Below are positions 1 to 7,679 of a stretch of 22,200 bases of DNA, one piece after another (the first letter of the stretch is position 1; every line of letters starts with the position of its first letter). The DNA lies in assembly GCA_026396455.1 (NCBI GenBank), contig JAPLWT010000024.1:1-22200 (forward strand), in the 5' to 3' direction. The notes under the pieces are model-generated. The model saw nothing but the letters and a program-made list of their open reading frames with translations. It did not search any database and had not been told where the DNA came from. The position numbers were made by a program, and so were the translations under genes. Source of the stretch: Microcaldota archaeon (GTDB lineage: Archaea > Micrarchaeota > Micrarchaeia > Burarchaeales > Fermentimicrarchaeaceae).

Positions 1-280
1 GCCACACGCGGAGGTTCGCATTCTTCACTACCCAGGGGCCCAGCCAGGTCATGACCACGCAGTTCCCCTTCTTCGCCCTCCTCACTATCTCCTTATCCAG
101 CTCCCTATCGTAGCTCTCATCCTTCGTAGCCTCCCTCTGCAGTTTCATGAGGTCCACGTTCATCCTCTCCGCCTCGTCCTTGAAGGAGAGCTTCACCTCT
201 GCCAAGCCGAGCTTTTTGGCAACTATCTCGCCAACGGTGTTCTTTCCAGATCCGGACAGGCCGGAGATGCATATAATCAT
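1..280 (-). CDS. cmk: Cytidylate kinase, archaeal type (partial, C-terminus beyond window)
   Basis: Cytoplasmic kinase that phosphorylates CMP/dCMP with ATP. Ninety-three residues are visible, starting at an ATG that overlaps the eL34 stop codon (ATGA). The start is supported by GGTGG six bases upstream. A P-loop, GLSGSGKNT, lies at residues 7-15. A DRELDKEI stretch near residue 58 and ANLRVW near residue 88 match the archaeal Cmk family (compare DRKIDER and ADLKIWL in Pyrococcus-type enzymes, from memory). The gene's place right after eL34 is the standard archaeal one, where eL14 and truB usually follow. Oddity: family members carry a conserved E-G/S-R-L just before the substrate-binding tryptophan stretch, but here residues 77-80 read MTWL, so the usual arginine is absent. 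The identification is firm; activity on CMP is less certain for that reason. Confidence 0.88.
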   Translation of the reverse strand, partial: MIICISGLSGSGKNTVGEIVAKKLGLAEVKLSFKDEAERMNVDLMKLQREATKDESYDRELDKEIVRRAKKGNCVVMTWLGPWVVKNANLRVW

Positions 281-567
281 CGTCCCACCAGACACCTCAC
301 AAACTCCCTTCTGCCAACATCGACATCCTCAAGCTTCATATTCCCGCCCTTTATCTTTCCGGCGAGCTTGATTGTATACGATGAACATTCAGGGCACAGG
401 GCACCGCCGAATATTCTGCTTGGGCTCTTCGCTCCTGCAAGCACAGCTCCGCAGATTGAGCAGCAAGCTCCTCTTCCTGTTTTTCTCACATAGCGGAACT
501 TGGCTTTCTTGCCCAGTCCTTTCCTATCGATCTTCCTTACGGATTTTGACCTAAATCTTGGCAACAT
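277..567 (-). CDS. rpl34e: Ribosomal protein eL34
   Basis: Large-subunit protein shared by archaea and eukaryotes, 96 residues. It opens MLPRFRSKSVRKI, a basic N-terminus typical of eL34. A zinc ribbon follows with C36-x2-C39 and C58-x2-C61. A GTG at 576 and an ATG at 573 are in frame upstream, but GGAAGTGAT, a near-perfect match to the anti-Shine-Dalgarno complement, covers that spot, so the ATG at 567, four bases after it, is the better start. It lies between the DUF106 insertase gene and cmk, a linkage common in archaea. The stop overlaps the cmk start, suggesting coupled translation. Confidence 0.93.
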   Translation of the reverse strand: MLPRFRSKSVRKIDRKGLGKKAKFRYVRKTGRGACCSICGAVLAGAKSPSRIFGGALCPECSSYTIKLAGKIKGGNMKLEDVDVGRREFVRCLVGR

Positions 568-572
568 ACACA

Positions 573-1079
573 TCACTTCCCCTTTCTTCTTTTCTCAAAA
601 GCATCAGTGATCAACTGAATAAAAATACCAGAAAATACAAGGCAGAGAATGAACCAACCAAACGTCCCGAACTCGTCCCTCCAGTTTGGAAAACTATCCA
701 GATTAAATCTTAGAAGCATCCAGTAGTAAGGGAAGGTCGGGATTGAGAAACCCAGCTTAATTTGAAAATACGGGAAAAATGTTTTAACCAAGTAGCTTAC
801 CACCGCGAATATCGGCAGTATTACCACCAGGGGTTTGAACTGCAGGATCATGCTCTCACTCATCAGACCCGGAATCCTCCCCTGTTCCTTCTCCGCCTCC
901 TTCCTCTTGGCTTCCGTGCCGTCTGCCTTCTTCAGCCCAGAGCTTATCCTGTTCATCTCTTCCTGAATTTCCTTAACCCTCTTCCTGTTCCCAAGGGTGC
1001 GCGTTATGTACAGGGATAGGGCTGAGTAAATTATTGCAGTTGCCGTTATAATGAAGAAAGCAACAATTTGGTCTTCCAT
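573..1079 (-). CDS. DUF106 membrane protein, EMC3/TMCO1/YidC-like insertase
   Basis: A 168-residue membrane protein of the archaeal DUF106 family, placed by published structural work in the Oxa1/YidC/EMC3/TMCO1 insertase superfamily. One membrane helix lies near residues 5-25, followed by a charged, coiled-coil-like stretch (about 32-68, rich in K, E and R). Two more hydrophobic helices lie near 82-102 and 138-158, with a basic C-terminal tail, KRRKGK. This 3-helix plan with a cytosolic coiled coil after the first helix fits the family. The ATG at 1079 is chosen over a GTG at 1085 because GAGGAGTGA sits directly in front. Its position two genes after secY agrees with a role in inserting membrane proteins as they are translated. 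The substrate range cannot be read from the sequence. Confidence 0.88.
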   Translation of the reverse strand: MEDQIVAFFIITATAIIYSALSLYITRTLGNRKRVKEIQEEMNRISSGLKKADGTEAKRKEAEKEQGRIPGLMSESMILQFKPLVVILPIFAVVSYLVKTFFPYFQIKLGFSIPTFPYYWMLLRFNLDSFPNWRDEFGTFGWFILCLVFSGIFIQLITDAFEKRRKGK

Positions 1080-1081
1080 GT

Positions 1082-1645
1082 TCACTCCTCACCAGCCCTT
1101 TTTATAATCTCCTTCAGCTTGCTCACAGCATCATCAAGCTTGCCATCGCTATTCATTATTATGCTCGCCATTGCACCGCTGAATGCGGAATAGGCGCAGA
1201 GATACGCGGTATTCACAAGTATGTCCTGCTCTATCTCCTCAATGGCCACCATATCCCTCTTTCTTGTCGTGTCCTTCTGCCTCCTGCCCAAAATATCCCT
1301 AGCAGGTGCTGATACGAATACAAGGTAATCAACATGAAGCTTTCCAAGCTGTTCAAAAGGAAGTCCCGGCATATAGCCTTTGGAGGTATGTATAGAGCAG
1401 TGCGTATCAAGTATAACTTTACCTTTTACTTTCTCCAGTTTCTCGCTAGCCTCCTTCTGAATTTTCTGCTGCTCTTTGCCCGGAAGTTTCCTCATCTCAT
1501 CCCTGTGGCCCACAAGTCCCCTGCCCTTCGCTATCTCAAACATCAAATCTCCGTAGTTGAGGACTTTCCAATCCCCGAGACCTGCAATTGCTCCTTGCAG
1601 AACAGTTGTTTTTCCTGCGCCAGGAAGTCCCATCGCAATTATCAT
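1082..1645 (-). CDS. adkA: Adenylate kinase, archaeal AdkA type
   Basis: Converts AMP and ATP to two ADP in the cytoplasm. It is 187 residues long, close to the roughly 190 of methanogen AdkA, and unlike bacterial Adk it has no LID zinc domain. The P-loop GLPGAGKTT is at residues 6-14. VLNYGDLMFEIAKGRGLV (about 28-45), RDEMRKLP, VILDTHCSIHT and the RRxxDxTRKRD segment (about 122-131) follow the AdkA order. The start ATG is preceded by TGTGGTAGA. The gene lies between secY and the DUF106 gene, its usual position in archaea. The terminal TGA lies within the next gene's GAGTGA ribosome binding site. Confidence 0.93.
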   Translation of the reverse strand: MIIAMGLPGAGKTTVLQGAIAGLGDWKVLNYGDLMFEIAKGRGLVGHRDEMRKLPGKEQQKIQKEASEKLEKVKGKVILDTHCSIHTSKGYMPGLPFEQLGKLHVDYLVFVSAPARDILGRRQKDTTRKRDMVAIEEIEQDILVNTAYLCAYSAFSGAMASIIMNSDGKLDDAVSKLKEIIKRAGEE

Positions 1646-1654
1646 TCTACCACA

Positions 1655-3103
1655 TTACCCTACGAGATTCTTGAGGGCAGGGTAGAGCTCAAACATCTGC
1701 TCCCTCTTCATCGTCTCGTACATATTGTGCAGTATACCTACCGTAAGCAGTATTCCTGTTCCCGTCCCAAGCGCTCCTGTCAAATCTGCAAATGCCGCGA
1801 GAAGGCCTACGAATATGCTGCCGAGTATGGTTATCATTGGAATATATTTTTCGAGAATCTTCTCAATGACTCTCGGATCTCTCCTGAAGCCAGGCACCTG
1901 CAGTCCAGAACCCTTGAGCTGTCCAGCTATGTCCTTGGCGGACATGCCAGTTGTCTCTATCCAAAATCTACCGAATATGACGCACATCACTACCATTGAT
2001 ATTACATATACAATCGCATGGGCAAGCTCGGGTATATGGGTGAACTGGGTTGAAGAGTGAAGTATGACATCGAAATACGTCTGGTAACCCGTCAGGACTG
2101 GGTTGGGGAAGCTCGGCGTCATGAGGTAAAGCAACCCATCCACAAGCCTTCCATTGCTGTCCACAACAGACAAGAAACTCACTATGTTGGTTCCTCCGAT
2201 GTATAAGGTGCTGCTGCCTATCGCCCTTGCGATGAGCTGGAAATTCATCATGAGGGCTGCAGCAAGAATCACTGGAATGTTTGAAACGTAGAGGAACTTT
2301 ATAGGGTATCTGCCACCTACGCCTCTCACCCTCTCAAAAACAAGTGGCACCTCCACTCTCATGCCCTCCGCGTATGAGCATGCAATGAAAACAACCAATG
2401 TGAATACGAGAGGCAGTAGGGTGAGCAGCGCCATTGGAACGGAGTTTGCTCCTCCCTCCGCAAGTTGCGCCATGGCATTCGGGATGAGCACAGAAAATGT
2501 GCCTTGCACTACTGAGAGCGAGACACCAGCCGCTATGAACAGACTTATTCCCGAGCCTATTCCATACTTCGCAACTATCTCGTCCAGGTAGAGAAGTATT
2601 ATTGAACCCATTGCAAGCTGGAATGTCACAAGCATCTGCGTAAAGAAAAGATTGCCAAAAAGTGGGTATATATTCCCAGCATAAATCCCAGCTCCCATCG
2701 CCGGGACTGCATTCGTGTAAACATATATCGCGGACTCAAAGAATGAAAGTATTACTGCAAGTAGCTTCTGCGTCCCCTGGAAAATCTTCTTCTGCTCCGG
2801 GTCGGTCAGGTCCATGTCAATTATCTTTGAACCAATGAAAAGTTGCAGGAATATTGAGGCAAGCACTATAGGCCCTATACCCGCAGTGATGAGGCTGCCT
2901 ATCTTGCTCGCGGTTATCATCTGGAGGAACCCGAACTGGTCTTCGACTGGATATCTGCCAACAGGGTAGATATGATACATCACAAAGAATATTACAAGGC
3001 CAGCGACAGTCCAGTATATTTTTTCTCTCACAGGTGGCGTTCTCTGGGGGTGCCTTATCTCAGGCAGTATACTGACAATCGGCTTCATGAATTCCAACGC
3101 CAT
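1655..3103 (-). CDS. secY: Preprotein translocase subunit SecY (Sec61 alpha)
   Basis: Channel subunit of the Sec translocon in the cytoplasmic membrane, 482 residues with about ten hydrophobic segments. The N-terminus MKPIVSILPEIRHP and first membrane helix (about 32-48) are followed by the plug/TM2 region with TAGIGPIVLASIFLQL (73-88). FQGTQKLLAVILSFFES (108-124) and a C-terminal cytosolic loop with KDIAGQLKGSGLQVPGFRRDPR also match archaeal SecY. In that loop lie the basic residues that contact the ribosome. The start is set by GAGTGATGCG just before the ATG, with the uL15 TGA inside that motif. SecE and SecG would be encoded elsewhere. No truncation or frameshift is visible. Confidence 0.97.
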   Translation of the reverse strand: MALEFMKPIVSILPEIRHPQRTPPVREKIYWTVAGLVIFFVMYHIYPVGRYPVEDQFGFLQMITASKIGSLITAGIGPIVLASIFLQLFIGSKIIDMDLTDPEQKKIFQGTQKLLAVILSFFESAIYVYTNAVPAMGAGIYAGNIYPLFGNLFFTQMLVTFQLAMGSIILLYLDEIVAKYGIGSGISLFIAAGVSLSVVQGTFSVLIPNAMAQLAEGGANSVPMALLTLLPLVFTLVVFIACSYAEGMRVEVPLVFERVRGVGGRYPIKFLYVSNIPVILAAALMMNFQLIARAIGSSTLYIGGTNIVSFLSVVDSNGRLVDGLLYLMTPSFPNPVLTGYQTYFDVILHSSTQFTHIPELAHAIVYVISMVVMCVIFGRFWIETTGMSAKDIAGQLKGSGLQVPGFRRDPRVIEKILEKYIPMITILGSIFVGLLAAFADLTGALGTGTGILLTVGILHNMYETMKREQMFELYPALKNLVG

Positions 3104-3107
3104 CGCA

Positions 3108-3524
3108 TCACTCTACCTTAGCGTCACCGCCAAAACTTTTTATCTTGCCAACGGCGGATTTTGAGAATGCGCTTGCTTTTACGAACGCGGGGAATTCAAG
3201 TTTTCCGCATCCCAGCACTTTGTAACCGGGCAGTTCGACTGCAAATTTCCCTGACTCCTCCTTTTTGAATTTCCCCTCAATAATCATTTTGTTTATCTCC
3301 CAAAGATTTATCTCTTTAATGTCCCTGCTCTGTGGCGGTACAAAGCCGTGTCTGCCAAAATGGTCCGGTTCGTATCTCACTATCCAGGTCCACTTCTGCT
3401 TATTGGAACCCGCGTAACCCTTCCCGCCCTTGCTTCCCTTGCCCCTCCTGTGCTTTATGTTGCCCGCGCCCCAGCTTCTGGAACCGAGATATCTCTTGCT
3501 CCTCTTCCTGTGCCTTCTTACCAT
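3108..3524 (-). CDS. rpl15: Ribosomal protein uL15
   Basis: Large-subunit protein of 138 residues. The glycine-rich, basic N-terminus (SWGAGNIKHRRGKGSKGGKG, about 20-39) threads into rRNA in this family. The C-terminal half holds LPGYKVLGCGKL and the alternating A/K stretch typical of the globular domain. The ATG at 3524 follows GGTGTGATT. A GTG at 3530 is in frame but lies inside that ribosome binding site. It overlaps neither neighbour and is followed four bases later by secY. Confidence 0.95.
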   Translation of the reverse strand: MVRRHRKRSKRYLGSRSWGAGNIKHRRGKGSKGGKGYAGSNKQKWTWIVRYEPDHFGRHGFVPPQSRDIKEINLWEINKMIIEGKFKKEESGKFAVELPGYKVLGCGKLEFPAFVKASAFSKSAVGKIKSFGGDAKVE

Positions 3525-3526
3525 AA

Positions 3527-3991
3527 TCACACCATCCTCTTCAAAAGCTCGTTTATCTTATCTCCCCTGTAACCCAGCGCTCCTTGCGGATAGGGCTTTT
3601 TGATGTGCCTGTACCCCTTCCTCGGCGGGTGCAGCCTGAAAACCGGCTTAAGGCATTTAAGAGCGCTCAGCTTGCATTCAAAGTTGCACAGTTTCTCAGC
3701 AAACGTCTCAAAAGATCCCAAGCCATAACTCTCAATCTCCTCACTCCCTATTTTCTTGTTGCCAGGCGCCCTTCCCCTCTTCATAATAAGAAGGGCAAGC
3801 GTGTCTGGTGTTATCTCCCCCCAAGTGATATAGCTTGAGCATTTCTTCACCATACCCATACTCTCTGGAGAGTCATCTACCACAACGCAGTGGTTTACCC
3901 TAGTGAGCATAAGCCTTCGCAGTATATCCTCCACCTTTCTCCTTACTCCCACTTCCCCTCTTACCCTAATTACCGCTATCCTCTTTGACAT
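3527..3991 (-). CDS. rpl30: Ribosomal protein uL30
   Basis: Large-subunit protein of 154 residues, the long archaeal/eukaryotic form. The bacterial form has about 60 residues and lacks the C-terminal extension. The N-terminus MSKRIAVIRVRGEVGV and the segment LMLTRVNHCVVVDDSPESMGMVKK match the uL30 core. The extension ends in FRLHPPRKGYRHIKKPYPQGALGYRGDKINELLKRM. The start ATG lies 26 bases inside the 3' end of uS5 and is preceded by AAGGAGG, the strongest ribosome binding site in the operon. A TTG at 4000 abuts that site and is rejected. Confidence 0.95.
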   Translation of the reverse strand: MSKRIAVIRVRGEVGVRRKVEDILRRLMLTRVNHCVVVDDSPESMGMVKKCSSYITWGEITPDTLALLIMKRGRAPGNKKIGSEEIESYGLGSFETFAEKLCNFECKLSALKCLKPVFRLHPPRKGYRHIKKPYPQGALGYRGDKINELLKRMV

Positions 3992-4685
3992 CCGTTCCAA
4001 CCTCCTTATCAGCTCCCAGCAACGTGTCCCACTCCTTATGGAACTTTATCCTGTTCAAACTGTCCAAAGCATCAAATGAAGCCATGGCGGTGTTATACAC
4101 GCTTCTTGTTCTGCCCCTTGCAAATCCCCAGCTGTCCTTCACCCCTGCCATGCCAAGCACTTTCCTAACAATCTCATCGCAAGCTATGCCAACCCCTCTT
4201 GGAGCTGGTTTGAGGGTCACTATTACACCGCCATTCTTTCCAACAGCCTTTATCGGAAGGGTGTGCTTCTGCTTGCAACCGCACTCCCAGGAACCGCATC
4301 CCAGCGGAATGCCTATCACATTCCTCTTCGCCGCTTTTATCGCGGTTTCTATAGAGGGCTTTGCCTCATCTGCCTTGCCAGCCCCAACTCCTATGTGACC
4401 ATGACCGTCTCCAACTATGGCAATTGCCCTGAACTGCGTCTTCCTGCCGTTTTCGCTCATCCTCTGGGTCATTGAGACATTCAGGACCTCCTCCTTAAGA
4501 TCCGGGAGCAGAGCATCAACAATCTCATCTTCAACAATGGGCTTCCCCATCTCGAATATCTGCTCTATGGAAGTTATCTCCTTTTTCTTGACACTCCTCC
4601 CAATATCAGTTTTTGGGTTCCACTCGTCAATATTAAAGGTCTTCTTTTCTATTTCCCTTCGTCTACCTTTCATCTTCCTAGCCAT
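3966..4685 (-). CDS. rps5: Ribosomal protein uS5
   Basis: Small-subunit protein important for decoding accuracy and mRNA entry, 239 residues. A lysine- and arginine-rich N-terminal extension (1-20) precedes the S5 RNA-binding domain, with QFRAIAIVGDGHGHIGVG (about 84-101). The archaeal cysteine cluster CGSWECGC lies near residue 133. The C-terminal domain has LKPAPRGVGIACDEIVRKVLGMAGVKDSW. The start follows GGGTGATAAGAG, which contains the uL18 stop codon. The last 26 bases are shared with uL30, so translation of the two is probably coupled. Confidence 0.95.
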   Translation of the reverse strand: MARKMKGRRREIEKKTFNIDEWNPKTDIGRSVKKKEITSIEQIFEMGKPIVEDEIVDALLPDLKEEVLNVSMTQRMSENGRKTQFRAIAIVGDGHGHIGVGAGKADEAKPSIETAIKAAKRNVIGIPLGCGSWECGCKQKHTLPIKAVGKNGGVIVTLKPAPRGVGIACDEIVRKVLGMAGVKDSWGFARGRTRSVYNTAMASFDALDSLNRIKFHKEWDTLLGADKEVGTDVKEDSGN

Positions 4686-4691
4686 CTCTTA

Positions 4692-5273
4692 TCACCCGCT
4701 ATTAAGAACTGCCTCCCTAACCTTGTCAAAAATTTCAGGAATGCTTTCAGGAGCAATATTATCCTTCAGGTATGAAGAGAAAATTTTCTCGTACTCCGGT
4801 TTCCCCTTCAGGCTCTCCGCATATTTCGCTATATGTTCGCCCCTTATCCTTCCTGCATCAAGCATCTCCTTCTCATATTTCGTCTTGAGCCCTGAATCAA
4901 TGGCACCCTTAACCGCTGAGAAAACCAACGCACCTTTGGAAGGCGTCGCAAGTCCGATGTCAACAACGAATTCTGTAACCTTCTTGCCCTTTGCCCTCTT
5001 TCCTGCTAGCAGAGCTGTCAGGTAGGCAGTTGGCGTGTTGCCCCTGCTCTGCCACCCGAATTTCTTCAGTTCATTGGAGTGGGCAGCGGCTACTGTGGTA
5101 TCCCCCTTCTCGGAGTAGTTCACGAATTGCACCAGTATGCTCCTGTTGCTCTTTCTCACAACCATCCTCGGTTTCGTTGATTTGAGCAGCGCCAACCTCT
5201 TCCTATAATTAGTGAGGTTCCTCCTTCTTCTCTTGAAAGGAACAGTGTACCTTGGTCCAGTTGCTTTTCCCAT
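4692..5273 (-). CDS. rpl18: Ribosomal protein uL18
   Basis: Large-subunit protein that binds 5S rRNA, 193 residues (archaeal/eukaryotic length class). It opens MGKATGPRYTVPFKRRRRN, whose YxVxxRRRR pattern is diagnostic for archaeal uL18. YRKRLALLKSTKPRMVVRKSN, the 5S rRNA-contacting TPTAYLTALLAGKRA and FVVDIGL segments follow. The C-terminal tail (about 140-193) is helical and charged. GAAGTGATTTT precedes the ATG and includes the TGA of eL19. Confidence 0.95.
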   Translation of the reverse strand: MGKATGPRYTVPFKRRRRNLTNYRKRLALLKSTKPRMVVRKSNRSILVQFVNYSEKGDTTVAAAHSNELKKFGWQSRGNTPTAYLTALLAGKRAKGKKVTEFVVDIGLATPSKGALVFSAVKGAIDSGLKTKYEKEMLDAGRIRGEHIAKYAESLKGKPEYEKIFSSYLKDNIAPESIPEIFDKVREAVLNSG

Positions 5274-5277
5274 AAAA

Positions 5278-5724
5278 TCACTTCATAAGTCCGCTATCCT
5301 TGAGGTGCGAGAGAAGGCTTGCCTTGCTCTTGAACGCACCTCCCTTTATCATCCTGTAGATTTTTCTGTAAGTATCATGCTGAATTTTCTTCTCAAGCAG
5401 CAGACTCTTGGCAAGAGCCCTCTGCGCCCTTACATGGCTCATCCAGATTTCCTTCCTGGGCACTCTCGCATAGCGCTTTCCTTTTCTGCTTCCAGTACCC
5501 CTTCTCCTGCCAGCTTTCATCTTGACGTGCTTCCTCCTTCCCCTTCCTCTTGAAACTCCAGTCTTCCTTATAATATATATTACTCCTTGGGAAATGAGCG
5601 AGCGCACGTCATCCCTTGTCAGCGCCTCATCTGCTTTGCCGGAGTTCTCAGGGTCTATCTTAACTCTGCTCTCTCCAACACCGAGCAGCTCAGCGGCAAT
5701 TCTCCTGACTGTCAATATTCCCAT
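5278..5724 (-). CDS. rpl19e: Ribosomal protein eL19
   Basis: Large-subunit protein shared by archaea and eukaryotes, 148 residues. The N-terminal domain MGILTVRRIAAELLGVGESRVKID is followed by the very basic GRGRRKHVKMKAGRRRGTGSRKGKR stretch (about 56-82) and RVPRKEIWMSHVRAQRALAKSLL. The long C-terminal helix is short compared with eukaryotic L19, as expected for archaea. An in-frame ATG at 5736 exists, but GAGTGATAC lies between it and the ATG at 5724, so the inner start, with the conserved MGILTVRR opening, is preferred. Confidence 0.95.
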   Translation of the reverse strand: MGILTVRRIAAELLGVGESRVKIDPENSGKADEALTRDDVRSLISQGVIYIIRKTGVSRGRGRRKHVKMKAGRRRGTGSRKGKRYARVPRKEIWMSHVRAQRALAKSLLLEKKIQHDTYRKIYRMIKGGAFKSKASLLSHLKDSGLMK

Positions 5725-5728
5725 AGTA

Positions 5729-6076
5729 TCACTCATTCAAAATTTTGAAATTCAGCTCCTTTGCTTTTGCTATAATTATGTTCCTCTTCATTCTTCCGAC
5801 TCCCGCGGCTATCCTCAAGGCTTTCCCGGGCTGCACATTACCAAGCTCCTTGAGGTTTCTCACAAGAGCCTCGCCAAATCCTGACGGGTGCAGGTCTCTC
5901 ACAGCGCTGGCGTTCCTCCATCCAATGTTCGGCTCAGCTCCCGCAGAGCTGTGCTTTGCCCTCTTCTTGTTGTCGTGGCCCCTGGGCCTCTTCCAGCCCT
6001 TGGCAACTCTCTTCATATCCGTTCTCCCGTAGTTCTGCCTGAAGAATTTCGGGTGTTTCTTTTTCGCAACGACCAT
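5729..6076 (-). CDS. rpl32e: Ribosomal protein eL32
   Basis: Large-subunit protein of 115 residues, near the short end for archaeal eL32 because there is almost nothing before the core. The core reads FFRQNYGR, GWKRPRGHDNKKR, NIGWRNASAVRDLHPSGFGEALVRN and ends ELNFKILNE. GWRRPxGxxxxxR and LHPSG are the family signatures. The ATG at 6076 is preceded by GAGTGATTCTT; the in-frame GTG at 6085 lies inside that site. The uL6 stop is within the same motif. Confidence 0.94.
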   Translation of the reverse strand: MVVAKKKHPKFFRQNYGRTDMKRVAKGWKRPRGHDNKKRAKHSSAGAEPNIGWRNASAVRDLHPSGFGEALVRNLKELGNVQPGKALRIAAGVGRMKRNIIIAKAKELNFKILNE

Positions 6077-6081
6077 AAGAA

Positions 6082-6579
6082 TCACTCAACCATGTATACT
6101 CCATCCTGGAAAACCCTGCTGTCTTTTTGCTTTATCGCTGTGGCCATAGATATATTGGCGCATGTCTGCCCCACTGCATCCTTGTCCGGCCCCGAAACGA
6201 ATATATCCGCGCCTTTCGCTTCAACCTTCGTCTTGCCCACTATATCCGCACTTCTTGGCTTCTTCTCCCCTATGAAGTTCTTTATGAGCACCTTGTCACC
6301 TTTCACTTCAACGCTCATTGGGAAATGGGAGTGCACTGCCTGAAGCTTGTGCGAGAAACCTTCCGTGACTCCCTTGAACATGTTCTTTACATGTGCCTCT
6401 ATGGTCCCCTCAAGCACCTTTCCCCCTTCCCCCCCGCCGACTTCGAGCTGGTTACCCTTTATCGCCAGCTTAACTCCAAGGGACTTGAAGCTCCTCTGCA
6501 GCTTTCCAAGCTTTCCGCTAACTATGACAGTATCGCCCTTCACCTCAGCCTGCACATCTTTCGGTATTTCGATTATCAT
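6082..6579 (-). CDS. rpl6: Ribosomal protein uL6
   Basis: Large-subunit protein near the factor-binding site, 165 residues (most archaeal forms have about 175-185). Two related alpha/beta repeats are visible: MIIEIPKDVQAEVKGDTVIVSGKLGKLQR, and from about residue 85 VHSHFPMSVEVKGDKVLIKNFIGEKKPR. The C-terminus VGQTCANISMATAIKQKDSRVFQDGVYMVE is the strongest family match. GAGTGGTAGC precedes the ATG, ten bases after the uS8 stop. Confidence 0.95.
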   Translation of the reverse strand: MIIEIPKDVQAEVKGDTVIVSGKLGKLQRSFKSLGVKLAIKGNQLEVGGGEGGKVLEGTIEAHVKNMFKGVTEGFSHKLQAVHSHFPMSVEVKGDKVLIKNFIGEKKPRSADIVGKTKVEAKGADIFVSGPDKDAVGQTCANISMATAIKQKDSRVFQDGVYMVE

Positions 6580-6588
6580 GCTACCACT

Positions 6589-6978
6589 CTAGTAAACATA
6601 TGCTATGAGCCTTCCTCCGATTCTCTTCTTCCTGGCATCTGCATTCGTCATGAGCCCCTGCGGGGTTGACACGATCAGCATGCCGAATTCAGGGCTTGGG
6701 ATGTACCTCTGCTCCCATTTTGCCCATTCGTCCTTTCTTACCGCAAAACGGGGCTTTATCACCATGCAGTCGTTTACGCTTCCGTTCAACTGCACCTTGA
6801 ATGAGCCCGACTTTCCATCGTCTATATACTCAAACTCATCCAGGTACTTGTGCTGTTGGAAAATCATCAGCACTTCCTTTATCAGTTTTGATGCCGGCTT
6901 TATAGTGCATGAAGACTTTCCGAGCATCTCATGCGTTTTTATCGTGTTAATCGCATCCGCAAGCGGATCATTTGCCAT
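6589..6978 (-). CDS. rps8: Ribosomal protein uS8
   Basis: Small-subunit protein that binds the central domain of 16S rRNA, 129 residues. It opens MANDPLADAINTIKTHE, the universal uS8 beginning (DPLADALN in most). The archaeal QQHKYLDEFEYIDDGKSG insert and the C-terminal ISTPQGLMTNADARKKRIGGRLIAYVY follow. The last part corresponds to the ST-P-G-[IL]-M family signature. The start is fixed by AGGTGATGAG, whose first bases form the uS14 TAG stop. Confidence 0.96.
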   Translation of the reverse strand: MANDPLADAINTIKTHEMLGKSSCTIKPASKLIKEVLMIFQQHKYLDEFEYIDDGKSGSFKVQLNGSVNDCMVIKPRFAVRKDEWAKWEQRYIPSPEFGMLIVSTPQGLMTNADARKKRIGGRLIAYVY

Positions 6979-6986
6979 CTCATCAC

Positions 6987-7163
6987 CTAAAACTTCCTGA
7001 AGCCTATGCTCTCACCAACCTCCCTGAAACATCTCCTGCATATGTACAGCTTGTACAATCTTATCAGTCCGCGGCTATTTCCGCAGAATCTGCATTTCCT
7101 CAAACCTCTGCCCTTGTACTTCAGCTTGAGTCTTTTCTCAGGTGAAACTTTCTTGCTAGTCAT
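6987..7163 (-). CDS. rps14: Ribosomal protein uS14 (zinc-binding form)
   Basis: A 58-residue gene that I translated by hand because it is short. It opens MTSKKVSPEKRLKLKYKGRG and ends ESIGFRKF. A C4 zinc site is formed by C24-x2-C27 (RKCRFCGN) and C42-x2-C45 (YICRRCFRE), and the last third, CRRCFREVGESIGFRKF, is nearly the archaeal consensus. It sits exactly where archaeal operons have uS14, between uL5 and uS8. The ATG is nine bases after the uL5 stop, with TGTGAG and TTGGTT as possible ribosome binding elements. It acts in the head of the 30S subunit. Confidence 0.95.
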   Translation of the reverse strand: MTSKKVSPEKRLKLKYKGRGLRKCRFCGNSRGLIRLYKLYICRRCFREVGESIGFRKF

Positions 7164-7172
7164 TTAACCAAC

Positions 7173-7679
7173 TCACACAATCTCTACTCCCAGAACCTCC
7201 TTTGCAAAAGTAATTCCGTCCTCATTTGTAAGCCTGTGCCTCCTGCCAAGTGTCGCCTTCCCCCTCCTCTTCTTTGTTACTCTCACTCCCCTTCTTTTGA
7301 GGGTTACGCATACATCAAAGCCGACTATGCCGAGCTTGGGGTCGTACTTGACACCCGGGAAGTCTATGTACTCCTTTATTCCGAAGGAGAAGTTTCCCTC
7401 CTTGTCAAATGCTCTTGAACTGATTTTCTTGTCAACTGCATCAAGGGCTTTCTTGAGAAACTCCTCAGCATCCTTATCTCTTAGTGTAACCTTAGTTCCT
7501 ATAGGATCGCCCTTCTTTATCTTGAAGACCAGATTCCTCACCCTGGCCGCAGTCCTAACAGCTTTCTTGCCGCTCATCTTGTTGAGAAGCGTTGAGCAAC
7601 TCTGCAGCTTCTCCCCTCCCTCGCCTACCCCTATGTTTGCAGTAACTTTGTCAATGCGCACTTCCCTCATTGAACTCAT
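7173..7679 (-). CDS. rpl5: Ribosomal protein uL5
   Basis: Large-subunit protein of the central protuberance, binding 5S rRNA and P-site tRNA, 168 residues. It begins MSSMREVRIDKVTANIGVGEGGEKL, followed by the LLNKMSGKKAVRTAARVR segment. The 5S-contacting loop FSFGIKEYIDFPGVKYDP lies near residue 98. The ATG at 7679 overlaps the eS4 stop (ATGA) and has AAGGTG six bases upstream. An internal ATG three codons on is less well placed. Confidence 0.95.
   Translation of the reverse strand: MSSMREVRIDKVTANIGVGEGGEKLQSCSTLLNKMSGKKAVRTAARVRNLVFKIKKGDPIGTKVTLRDKDAEEFLKKALDAVDKKISSRAFDKEGNFSFGIKEYIDFPGVKYDPKLGIVGFDVCVTLKRRGVRVTKKRRGKATLGRRHRLTNEDGITFAKEVLGVEIV

Noticed and set aside
1334..1999. Plus-strand open frame of 221 codons
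   Set aside because: It lies wholly antisense to adkA and secY, has no family resemblance and a cysteine/serine-rich composition typical of reading opposite a real gene.
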